From NCBI RefSeq assembly GCF_915403165.1, contig NZ_OU659204.1, forward strand, positions 1,054,001-1,118,000: a DNA stretch of 64,000 nt, given 5' to 3'. The position numbers and the translations under genes were made by a program. How positions within the stretch are numbered: position 1 is the stretch's first letter; each line of letters begins with the position of its first letter. The DNA comes from Providencia alcalifaciens (GTDB lineage Bacteria; Pseudomonadota; Gammaproteobacteria; Enterobacterales; Enterobacteriaceae). The notes under the pieces were generated by a model. It did not search any database. It worked only from the letters and a program-made list of their open reading frames with translations, and had not been told where the DNA came from. This document shows, one piece after another, positions 1-7,413 of the stretch.

Positions 1-25
1 AACTCCAATCAAATTGATAAGCCAT
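1..25 (-). CDS. gltK: Glutamate/aspartate ABC permease GltK (N-terminal fragment)
   Basis: Only the first eight codons lie in the window. An ATG at 25-23 reads M-A-Y-Q-F-D-W-S on the minus strand, which resembles the start of E. coli GltK (MYEFDWS). It begins one base after the gltJ stop codon, the tight spacing expected inside the gltIJKL operon. GltK is the second inner-membrane permease subunit of the glutamate/aspartate importer. The identification rests on this short match and on position. Confidence 0.8.
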
Positions 26-26
26 C

Positions 27-767
27 TTAGCGTCCTCCTAGTGTACCGGGTAAGCGCACTTTGCGCTCAAGCAGGCTCATCAGCAGCATAATAATCAAGT
101 TGATACCGACATATGCGAGCGTGATTGCCGTGAAAGATTCCCAAGCATGGGCGGAGTAATCGAGTAATTTTCCTGCTTGTGCCGCCATATCGACTAACCC
201 GATAGTGGATGCGATAGCGGAGTTTTTCACTAAGTTCAGCATTTCCGAAGTCATTGGCGGTAAAATGACGCGATAAGCATTCGGTAGCAGTACATAGCGA
301 TAGGTTTGTGGCAGTGTTAACCCCATCGCGAGTGCTGCATTACGCTGCCCTCTTGGTAGAGATTGAATCGCAGCACGAACTTGCTCAGCCATTCGCGCAG
401 CAGTAAACAAGCCAAGGCATAGCATGGAAGAGAGGAAGAACTGGTAGTTAGGATCTAACTCCATTTTAAACCAGTCGCCGATGGATTGAGGCAGCAGTTC
501 AGGGATCACTAAATACCAAGTGAAGAACTGAACAATCAGCGGAACGTTACGGAATAATTCAACGTAAGCAGTCCCTAAAAAGGCTAAAAAGCGGTTAGGT
601 ACTGTGCGTAAAATACCGAAAAATGAGCCAACCAGAAAAGCGATGATCCAAGCGCAGATGGATAGCGTGACAGTGACTTCTAAGCCAGATATTAACCACC
701 CTAAATAGGTGGTATTCCCAAATGGGGCATTCTCAAGGAATATCCCCCAATTCCAATTAATTGACAT
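27..767 (-). CDS. gltJ: Glutamate/aspartate ABC permease GltJ
   Basis: This is an inner-membrane permease subunit of the GltIJKL importer, HisMQ family. The sequence starting MSINWNWGIFLENAPFGNTT matches the E. coli GltJ N-terminus closely. The usual permease signature region (ALAMGLTLPQTYRYVLLP) lies about two thirds along. The open frame extends 19 codons upstream to 824, but the conserved start is the ATG at 767, giving 246 residues as in E. coli. Five or so hydrophobic segments are visible. It lies downstream of gltI and runs almost directly into gltK. Confidence 0.95.
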   Translation of the reverse strand: MSINWNWGIFLENAPFGNTTYLGWLISGLEVTVTLSICAWIIAFLVGSFFGILRTVPNRFLAFLGTAYVELFRNVPLIVQFFTWYLVIPELLPQSIGDWFKMELDPNYQFFLSSMLCLGLFTAARMAEQVRAAIQSLPRGQRNAALAMGLTLPQTYRYVLLPNAYRVILPPMTSEMLNLVKNSAIASTIGLVDMAAQAGKLLDYSAHAWESFTAITLAYVGINLIIMLLMSLLERKVRLPGTLGGR

Positions 768-820
768 AATATGACTTCCTGTGGGCAATTTGATTGTCCC
801 GAATACCGTAACAAGAGAAA

Positions 821-844
821 GCAAGGCGGGAACGACCGCCTTGC
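821..844 (-). terminator. Intercistronic stem-loop between gltI and gltJ
   Basis: A perfect 9-bp inverted repeat (GCAAGGCGG / CCGCCTTGC) with a 6-base loop lies between gltI and gltJ, with no long T tract after it. Such hairpins after a periplasmic binding-protein gene usually protect its mRNA 3' end or attenuate read-through, so that the binding protein is made in excess over the permease. That role is inferred here. Confidence 0.6.
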
Positions 845-881
845 GACTCCTATTTCAGTAACACCCTGTTTGTCTTTTTTA

Positions 882-1775
882 TTAGTTTAATGCTTTATCG
901 TTTGGTGATTTGAACAGCGCTTTCATTTCATCAGATAACGTAAACTTCAGATTCAGGTTCTTCGGTGGGATTGGTTGATTAAACCAGCGGTCGAAGGATT
1001 TTTCCGCTGCGCCAGATTTTTGTGCAGTAGAGATTGTTTCATCGACTAGTGTTTTGAATTGTGGGTCATCTTTACGCAGCATACAGCCGTAAGCTTCTTC
1101 AGTTTGCGGTTTTGCTACGATTTCCCAGATATCCGGTTGTTTCGCTTTTGCACGCTCACCGGCTAATAGGGCATCGTCCATCATAAAGGCAACAGCACGA
1201 CCAGATTCTAAAGTACGGAATGAGTCCCCGTGGTCTTTAGCACTGATAATGCGCATCTTCATGTTTTTCTCATCATTTAACTTATTCAGGATCACTTCTG
1301 ACGTTGTCCCTGAAGTGACAACCACGTTTTTGCCAGCTAAATCAGCAAAGTCTTTGATACCGGAGTCTTTTTTCGCCAGTAGTCGAGTACCAACCACGAA
1401 AATGGTGTTAGAGAAAGCAGCTTGTTTTTGTCTCTCTAGGTTATTTGTTGTGGAGCCACATTCGAAATCAAATGTGCCGTTTTGCAGTAATGGAATACGG
1501 TTTTGCGAGGTGATAGGGATCAATTTCACCTGTAAATCAGGCATATTGAGTTTCTTTTTCACTGCATCAACAATGAGATTGGAATAATCTTGTGAGTAGC
1601 CAACAACTTTCTGATTATTATCATAGTAAGAGAATGGCACTGATGATTCGCGGTGACCCACGACTATCACACCATTATCTTTGATTTTTTTCAGAGTACC
1701 GTTTAATTCTTCTGCTTGAACTGCGCAGGTTGCACCCAAAAGCATCATTGTTAAAACAAGCTTGCTAATACGCAT
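882..1775 (-). CDS. gltI: Glutamate/aspartate periplasmic binding protein GltI
   Basis: This 297-residue protein is the extracytoplasmic solute receptor (SBP_bac_3 family) that delivers glutamate and aspartate to GltJK. It starts with a clear Sec signal peptide (MRISKLVLTMMLLGATCAVQA, residues 1-22). The mature part carries the family pattern GVIVVGHRESSVPFSY, QDYSNLIVDAV and DFECGSTTNN. Length and motifs match E. coli GltI (about 302). It is the first gene of the minus-strand gltIJK(L) operon. The GAGCTG before its ATG is a reasonable ribosome binding site. Confidence 0.95.
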   Translation of the reverse strand: MRISKLVLTMMLLGATCAVQAEELNGTLKKIKDNGVIVVGHRESSVPFSYYDNNQKVVGYSQDYSNLIVDAVKKKLNMPDLQVKLIPITSQNRIPLLQNGTFDFECGSTTNNLERQKQAAFSNTIFVVGTRLLAKKDSGIKDFADLAGKNVVVTSGTTSEVILNKLNDEKNMKMRIISAKDHGDSFRTLESGRAVAFMMDDALLAGERAKAKQPDIWEIVAKPQTEEAYGCMLRKDDPQFKTLVDETISTAQKSGAAEKSFDRWFNQPIPPKNLNLKFTLSDEMKALFKSPNDKALN

Positions 1776-2296
1776 AATTACAGCTCCTTTAGAACATCGG
1801 TGTCAATCCGCCATATTTCGAGGTGTGTGTTTTAACGATACATTACTCGATTTATTTTGGTTTTGTGGTGTTGTGTTTGCAGATGTTTCGTGAGGTTTTC
1901 ATCATGACACGATCATCGGCTGTATGTTTTATTATTGTTAAAAAGTAATTAAAAAATATGAGTTTTGAAAACGAATTGTTTTAAATTCGGGAGCTATCTC
2001 GCATATTATTTAGGCAGTTGTGAACTGCGACACCAATAAAGAGACAAACTGCCGAAACTCGACTATCGTGCACCGAAAGTGTGCAAAATAGTTTCGTTTT
2101 GCTATTCATTAAGTAAATAGCAAGTTCCGTGCCGCTTTTCGGATAAAGTGCAAAAAATAGTTAATTTTATAAATGAGAACTGTTTGTAAAGTTAGATGAT
2201 GGTGCTTGTGTTGCTTATTTGCCTGTGTAAGATGTAACCTGTTATTAACTTAATTAGCTAATTATTGTGAATTCAGGAAGATAATCTGAGACAGCC
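1776..2296. other. Intergenic region between divergent gltI and the scs operon
   Basis: This stretch of about 520 bp has no credible gene. It must hold the two divergent promoters. I see a short perfect hairpin at 2014-2028 (GCAGTT-gtg-AACTGC). Around 2071-2091 there is a second, imperfect inverted repeat (TGCAC / GTGCA). The part next to the scs operon is AT-rich. I could not assign -35/-10 boxes or a regulator site with confidence. Confidence 0.5.
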
Positions 2297-2710
2297 ATGA
2301 CGAGGTCGATGAAGCTAGGTAAAGGATTAGTGCTGTTTGCCTGTCTGATGGTGTTGATTTGTATGAATCAAAGAGCCGTCGGAGAGCGTCTATTCGCCTC
2401 AGTATTTACATCTACTTCAATACAGACTTCTGCGGTAGTGAATCAAATTCAGCTTTCTTCAGAACACTATCTTTCTGATATAAATGAACAAAATAGCAAG
2501 CCCGTTAAACTTTCAACGTGTGAATTAAGTTCCAAATCACTCCTCACTCTTGTTCCTGCTGTGATAGAGCCTCTCTTTTTTATATTTCTTTCTTTAGCGG
2601 CATTCGCTATCTTTTGCACTAGGCTATTTATATATAGAGCAAACCGTGAAGAGAGCCATTCCCCACCTGGCGTTCGGCGTCATCTACAATTCTGTAATCT
2701 TCGGAATTAG
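2297..2710 (+). CDS. scsA: ScsA-like small membrane/secreted protein
   Basis: This 137-residue protein has a hydrophobic N-terminal segment (residues about 9-24, KGLVLFACLMVLICM). A second membrane helix lies near residues 91-112 (EPLFFIFLSLAAFAIFC), followed by a basic tail ending RRHLQFCNLRN. It sits directly upstream of scsB in the position of scsA of the Salmonella/Proteus scsABCD suppressor-of-copper-sensitivity cluster. The name rests mainly on that position and on overall topology. ScsA function is poorly known; I see no catalytic motif. The gap to scsB is 47 bases, so the four genes are probably one operon. Confidence 0.6.
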   Translation: MTRSMKLGKGLVLFACLMVLICMNQRAVGERLFASVFTSTSIQTSAVVNQIQLSSEHYLSDINEQNSKPVKLSTCELSSKSLLTLVPAVIEPLFFIFLSLAAFAIFCTRLFIYRANREESHSPPGVRRHLQFCNLRN

Positions 2711-2757
2711 AAAGCCGCGGCTTATTGTTCGTCGCTGTTATTTATTCTGGAGGGATC

Positions 2758-4836
2758 ATGCGTTTTTTTATTAATGCGTTAATTGTTTTATTCACTGTAT
2801 TTTCTAGCAGCTTACAGGCTGCGGATACAGGCTGGTTGCAACCTGCTAACACGGGGTTTATGACCGCAAACACACCAAGCCATGTACAGGTTCGCTTGCT
2901 GAGCTCTGCACAAAAAGAGGGCAAGGTCGATATTTTATTGGATGTAAAACTCGATGATGGCTGGAAGACCTATTGGCGCTCACCGGGAGAAGGGGGCGTT
3001 GCACCTGAAATAAGCTGGTCTTCACCCGTCAAAACCGTGGAGTGGCTATGGCCAACGCCGGGGCGCTTTGATGTCGCTGGCGTGTCTACACAAGGTTATA
3101 TGGGAGACGTGGTTTTTCCTATTACAGTCACCAGTGGTGAGCATCTCGATAAATTGTCAGGCACACTGACATTATCAACGTGCAGTAATGTTTGTATTTT
3201 AACTGACTACCCTTTTGAATTGGATCTCACTGAACCGGCTCCTGCGGATTTTAGCTGGGCATTTAATCAAGCAAAAGGTAGCGTGCCTGCGACTAGTGGG
3301 CTTGTTGAACAGGCGCAATTTGGCTTTGCTGGCAATAAATTGACGGTAGAGTTACAAAAAGCCGCCGATAATACGTGGATTGATCCGCATCTGTTTACCG
3401 ATGTGGTGGATGGTGCGAGCCTTAGCGTCCCATCCCTAAAATATTCTGGCAACAAGTTAACCGCCACCATTGATGTTAGCGATGACTGGGGTGGTGAAGC
3501 ACCTAATCTTATTGGTAAAACAGTTTCATTTGTCGTGGCGGATGGTGAGTTATCTCAACAAATTCATGGCAATGTCGTGCCTTATACAGGTTCTACTTCT
3601 GGAGATGACAGTGGGCACGCGCTGGGCTTATGGCAAATAGTTCTATTTGCGCTACTTGGTGGTCTGATCCTGAACTTGATGCCGTGTGTCTTGCCTGTAC
3701 TGGCGATGAAACTCGGTTCTGTCTTATTGGTTCCTCAAGGTGAACAAAATACCATTCGTCGGCAATTCTTGCTTTCTTCATCAGGGATTCTGGCCTCATT
3801 CTGGTTATTAGCCTTATTGATGACATTCTTGCGTTGGGGACAGCAGGTTGTTGGTTGGGGAATTCAGTTCCAAAGCCCATGGTTTATCGGCTTTATGGTG
3901 TTAATTACGGCGCTGTTTACCGCGAATTTATTTGGGTTGTTTGAAATTAACCTAGGCAGTAAAGCGAATACGCGCTTAGCCACTGCTGGTGGACAGGGTA
4001 ATAGTGGGCATTTCTGGCAAGGGGTCTTCGCGACACTCTTAGCAACACCTTGTTCTGCACCCTTTTTGGGCACAGCTGTCGCCTTCGCACTGGCGGCACC
4101 AATGTCGCAATTGTGGCTGATTTTCACTGCACTAGGTATCGGGATGAGCCTCCCGTGGTTATTGATTGCGGCATTCCCTGTGATTGCGAAAGCGTTACCA
4201 AAGCCGGGAACATGGATGCTGAAATTGCGTGCTGTACTGGGCTTAATGATGTTGGTTTCCTGCTTATGGTTAATCAGCTTATTAATTCCCCATTTTGGTG
4301 CAATGACCGCTACCGTTATCGCCGTACTGTTTTTATTAATCTTAGTGTTATTTATTCTTAAGAACCGAGGGGGACGTGCGGCAATTTTCCCATTCCTATT
4401 ATTCTCGGCACTGGGTGCTGGGTTTGCTTGGGTGGCGATAGACCAACAACAAGGTCACCAAACGCTAGCTTCCGATAAGGTTCAATGGCAAACACTGTCT
4501 GAAGACGCAATCACACAAGCGCTGGCAGATAATAAACGTGTGTTTATTGATGTGACCGCAGACTGGTGTGTGACGTGTAAGGCGAATAAATATAACGTCC
4601 TACTTAATGATGAAATTCAGCACTTACTGAGTGAACCTGATGTGGTTGCGCTACGGGGTGATTGGACAAAACCTTCACCGGAAATCTCGGCATTTTTGCA
4701 ACGTCGAGGACAAGTGGCTGTGCCGTTTAACCAGATTTATGGCCCTAATCTGACAGAGGGGAAAATACTGTCAACAATACTTGATCGTGAATCTGTATTA
4801 TCAATTATGACTGAGGCCAAAGGAGCCGAAAAATGA
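2758..4836 (+). CDS. scsB: ScsB, DsbD-like membrane thiol:disulfide reductant conductor
   Basis: This 692-residue protein passes electrons across the inner membrane to periplasmic partners, chiefly ScsC. It has a signal peptide (MRFFINALIVLFTVFSSSLQA), a large periplasmic N-terminal domain (about 25-285), and a DsbD-type eight-helix membrane domain (about 290-580). The membrane domain has the redox cysteine motifs LNLMPCVLP and TPCSAPFLG. A C-terminal thioredoxin domain with a WCVTC active site follows near residue 603. Start choice: the frame opens at TTG 2725, but ATG 2758 follows a GGAGG ribosome binding site and gives the signal peptide. Its end overlaps scsC by four bases (ATGA), indicating translational coupling. 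Confidence 0.92.
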   Translation: MRFFINALIVLFTVFSSSLQAADTGWLQPANTGFMTANTPSHVQVRLLSSAQKEGKVDILLDVKLDDGWKTYWRSPGEGGVAPEISWSSPVKTVEWLWPTPGRFDVAGVSTQGYMGDVVFPITVTSGEHLDKLSGTLTLSTCSNVCILTDYPFELDLTEPAPADFSWAFNQAKGSVPATSGLVEQAQFGFAGNKLTVELQKAADNTWIDPHLFTDVVDGASLSVPSLKYSGNKLTATIDVSDDWGGEAPNLIGKTVSFVVADGELSQQIHGNVVPYTGSTSGDDSGHALGLWQIVLFALLGGLILNLMPCVLPVLAMKLGSVLLVPQGEQNTIRRQFLLSSSGILASFWLLALLMTFLRWGQQVVGWGIQFQSPWFIGFMVLITALFTANLFGLFEINLGSKANTRLATAGGQGNSGHFWQGVFATLLATPCSAPFLGTAVAFALAAPMSQLWLIFTALGIGMSLPWLLIAAFPVIAKALPKPGTWMLKLRAVLGLMMLVSCLWLISLLIPHFGAMTATVIAVLFLLILVLFILKNRGGRAAIFPFLLFSALGAGFAWVAIDQQQGHQTLASDKVQWQTLSEDAITQALADNKRVFIDVTADWCVTCKANKYNVLLNDEIQHLLSEPDVVALRGDWTKPSPEISAFLQRRGQVAVPFNQIYGPNLTEGKILSTILDRESVLSIMTEAKGAEK

Positions 4837-5561
4837 AAAAGACGATATTAGCTGTTTTATTTTCCTCACTAGTATTAGGGGCCACAGCACATGCAGCGCC
4901 ACTGACTGCCGACCAAGAAGCACAAGTTCGTAAGTTGGTACGCGATACATTAGTTGAGAATCCAGAGATCCTTGAAGAAGCGATTGTGGCTTTACAAGCG
5001 AAGCAAGGCGAAAAACAACAAGCGCAAATGAAACAGGTATTAAAAGATCAGCATGATGCCCTGTTTAATGACCCGACTAGCCCGAGAATTGGCTCGAAAG
5101 ACGCGAAATTAGTCTTGGTAAACTTTACTGATTTTAACTGCCCATACTGCAAACGTTTTGACCCACTGTTAGAAGATATTGTGAAGAAAAACCCTGATGT
5201 TGCCGTTGTCATCAAGTACCTGCCATTTAAAGGGGAAACCTCGCTGGAATCTTCGCAATTAGCGATGACTTTATGGCAAGAAAATCCCAAAGCGTTCTTA
5301 GCGCTGCACCAAAAACTGATGGCGAAACAGGGCATGTTATCTGATTCAAACATCAAAGAAGCGCTGCAAGCAACCGGCAATGGTAAGTTAAAAGCGAGTG
5401 ATAAGAGCCGTGCAGCTATCCGTAAAAACCTTGAGCTGGCTAACATGCTGGGTGTGAACGGCACACCGGCAACGTTAGTGGGTGATGAAATGATCCCTGG
5501 CGCTGTTGATGCACAAGAATTTGAACGCATCGTGAAAGAACAGCTCAGCAAAGCGAAATAA
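4833..5561 (+). CDS. scsC: ScsC, periplasmic DsbA/DsbG-like disulfide protein
   Basis: This 242-residue exported thioredoxin-fold protein has a signal peptide ending AHA (residue 21). Next comes a helical charged segment (about 24-75) like the oligomerisation arm of trimeric Proteus mirabilis ScsC. The DsbA-type domain has a CPYC active site at residues 103-106 and a cis-proline loop (NGTPATLVG) near 214. In Proteus this protein is a shape-shifting disulfide isomerase kept reduced by ScsB; the same role is inferred here. It overlaps scsB by ATGA and is followed closely by scsD. Confidence 0.92.
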   Translation: MKKTILAVLFSSLVLGATAHAAPLTADQEAQVRKLVRDTLVENPEILEEAIVALQAKQGEKQQAQMKQVLKDQHDALFNDPTSPRIGSKDAKLVLVNFTDFNCPYCKRFDPLLEDIVKKNPDVAVVIKYLPFKGETSLESSQLAMTLWQENPKAFLALHQKLMAKQGMLSDSNIKEALQATGNGKLKASDKSRAAIRKNLELANMLGVNGTPATLVGDEMIPGAVDAQEFERIVKEQLSKAK

Positions 5562-5568
5562 TGACGTG

Positions 5569-6069
5569 ATGGGGAGACTCAAAAAGTGGTCGAAAGAGCT
5601 TCTCGTATTAGCGGTGATTTTGGTGATCGCTTTTACGGTGATGGACTTTTGGCGTAAACCGCAAAGCCTTGCCCCCGTGTTATTAGAGCCACTCACCCTT
5701 GCTACGGGTGAGGTGGTTTCTATTGCTGAACTCAGCCAAAAACAGCCAGTTTTAGTCTATTTCTGGGCAACATGGTGCGGTGTTTGTCGCTTCACATCGC
5801 CAACTGTTTCTGATTTAGCAAAATCAGGGGTTCCGGTCGTGACGATAGCACTACGTTCAGGGGCGTCACCCCGACTATTAGCCGGAATGGAAAAGAAGGA
5901 ATTAGATTTTCCTGTAGTGAATGATACCAACGGTCAGCTGTCTACACAGGTTGGCGTGACAGCAACTCCGACCTTTATGATTATCGATAAAGGTGAAATG
6001 GTGAGTTTTACTTCTGGCTGGACGAGTTATCTGGGGCTGAAAAGCCGTTTATGGCTCGCGTCATTTTAG
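5569..6069 (+). CDS. scsD: ScsD, membrane-anchored thioredoxin-like protein
   Basis: This is a 166-residue TlpA/ResA-like protein. It has an N-terminal membrane anchor (residues about 11-25, LLVLAVILVIAFTVM), then a periplasmic thioredoxin domain with active site WCGVC (residues 69-73) and a cis-proline loop (VTATPTFMI). It completes the scs cluster. The start could be ATG 5569 or the preceding GTG 5566; no strong ribosome binding site favours either. Expression is probably coupled to scsC, whose stop lies 7 bases upstream. A strong hairpin follows the gene. Confidence 0.9.
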   Translation: MGRLKKWSKELLVLAVILVIAFTVMDFWRKPQSLAPVLLEPLTLATGEVVSIAELSQKQPVLVYFWATWCGVCRFTSPTVSDLAKSGVPVVTIALRSGASPRLLAGMEKKELDFPVVNDTNGQLSTQVGVTATPTFMIIDKGEMVSFTSGWTSYLGLKSRLWLASF

Positions 6070-6075
6070 TTATAG

Positions 6076-6101
6076 TTCAGCTCAGTTCATACTGAGCTGA
6101 A
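6076..6101 (+). terminator. Hairpin terminator of the scs operon
   Basis: An 11-bp perfect stem (TTCAGCTCAGT / ACTGAGCTGAA) with a 4-base loop starts six bases after the scsD stop. A weakly T-rich sequence follows. It is a plausible intrinsic terminator for the scs operon. Confidence 0.7.
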
Positions 6102-6929
6102 TTCATTTCTGATTTATCCCTATTCAAATGCACCTCTCAAATCCACTCTGTTGATAATATTAAGTGAATAGCTATAAAATGAGACTGTCTTGCTATCTAA
6201 ATGCGATGGTTCTTTAAAGATAATCTATCAAAGTTTTGTTTGAATTTTATTATTTTATTACAAATAATTAAATAATCGAAAAATCACGATATATTCACCT
6301 GATAATGACGATTTTTTGATGTTTATTTTAATTTTAGCAAGAAAAATAAAATATATTTTATTAGCGAGAGGTCATCGCTATGTTGATTCCATAGTTAGCT
6401 GATTAAAAATAAAATCATGTCATATTAAGGTTTTATACTAATTCTAAATTTCAAATTCGACTGTGTGTTTTTTTTAATTCATTGTTTTTTAAGGTTGTTT
6501 TTTTGTTTTTTTATAGTGGTGTATTTTAAGTTAATAAATAATATTGTTATATATTAAATAAACCTATGGGTAGAACGGTTATGTAAAATATGTTTAATTA
6601 CAATTGGTTATGAGAATGCGTATTTGCACTTAATCATGTTTTTTGTTTGCCATTATTTTACATGACATTGTCATTTTCTTGGCTGTTCTGCTTTCTTTTC
6701 TTATTTTATAGTTTAAATATCTGTGTTGAATTAATTATTAATAATAATAATCTGTTAGTTTGGCTGGATTGATTTATGCTAAGAAATATATTATTACTAT
6801 TGAAATGTGTAATTTAAAATAATCTCTTAATTAAATTTTATTTTTTGAATAATTTAATTTCTATTTTGTAATAGGAATAATCTGTATTTAATCATGAGGA
6901 AAATCCGTGTTTATATTAATGAGGGATGA
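6102..6929. other. Very AT-rich intergenic region before the invasin locus
   Basis: About 830 bp with long A/T runs and no credible reading frame. Its composition is visibly poorer in G and C than any neighbouring stretch. Such segments upstream of surface adhesins are commonly bound by H-NS and mark transferred DNA; both points are inference. I could not assign a promoter with confidence because -10-like sequences are too frequent. No tRNA, IS end or attachment site was seen. Confidence 0.5.
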
Positions 6930-7343
6930 ATGAAAAAGTTCGGTTTAATTATTTTTATTACCATTTTTGGATTTTCAGCAAATGCGAATAATCAAGTTGA
7001 GCTACTTTTTCATGTTGGAGTAGGTGCTGATGAACAATATAGAATCGGCGGGACTATACAAAATAATACTTCATTAGTTATTGAGCATGCAGCAATAACA
7101 TATTTGATACTTGATGAAAAATGCTACCCAAAATCGGCTCAAACAGCGACATTTAATCAGTTGCCTCAACATCAAGCATTTGAATTCTCGATACCTGTTT
7201 CTGGAACGTTGTATGGCTATAAAATTCTATCTTTTACTGCATATGACAGCATGGGGAGTGAATATAAAGCAGAGGATACAACACTGAAAATACTCCAGGA
7301 AAGAGAAGAGGATAGAAAGAACACCTGCCAAAAATTACGTTAG
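6930..7343 (+). CDS. Small secreted protein of unknown function upstream of invasin
   Basis: I do not recognise this 137-residue protein. It starts with a clear signal peptide (MKKFGLIIFITIFGFSANA, cleavage near 19-20). The mature part reads as a small beta-sandwich, with GTIQNNTSLVIEHAAITYLI resembling the 'conserved between neighbours' strand pattern of FxLYD or Ig-like folds. Two cysteines (in DEKCYP and near the C-terminus, NTCQK) could pair in the periplasm. It ends 70 bases before the adhesin gene on the same strand, so co-transcription and a chaperone or partner role are possible. The start is supported by TGAGGGATGA just upstream. Confidence 0.65.
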   Translation: MKKFGLIIFITIFGFSANANNQVELLFHVGVGADEQYRIGGTIQNNTSLVIEHAAITYLILDEKCYPKSAQTATFNQLPQHQAFEFSIPVSGTLYGYKILSFTAYDSMGSEYKAEDTTLKILQEREEDRKNTCQKLR

Positions 7344-7413
7344 TCATTTAATTTAAATAAAAATCATTGTAGAGATATCAAAGTAATATCAATATTTATG
7401 GGTTTAAAAAGAT

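Noticed and set aside
5048..5551. 167-residue open frame antisense to scsC
   Set aside because: A shadow of scsC, whose signal peptide and CPYC motif are clear; no start signal or recognisable domain.
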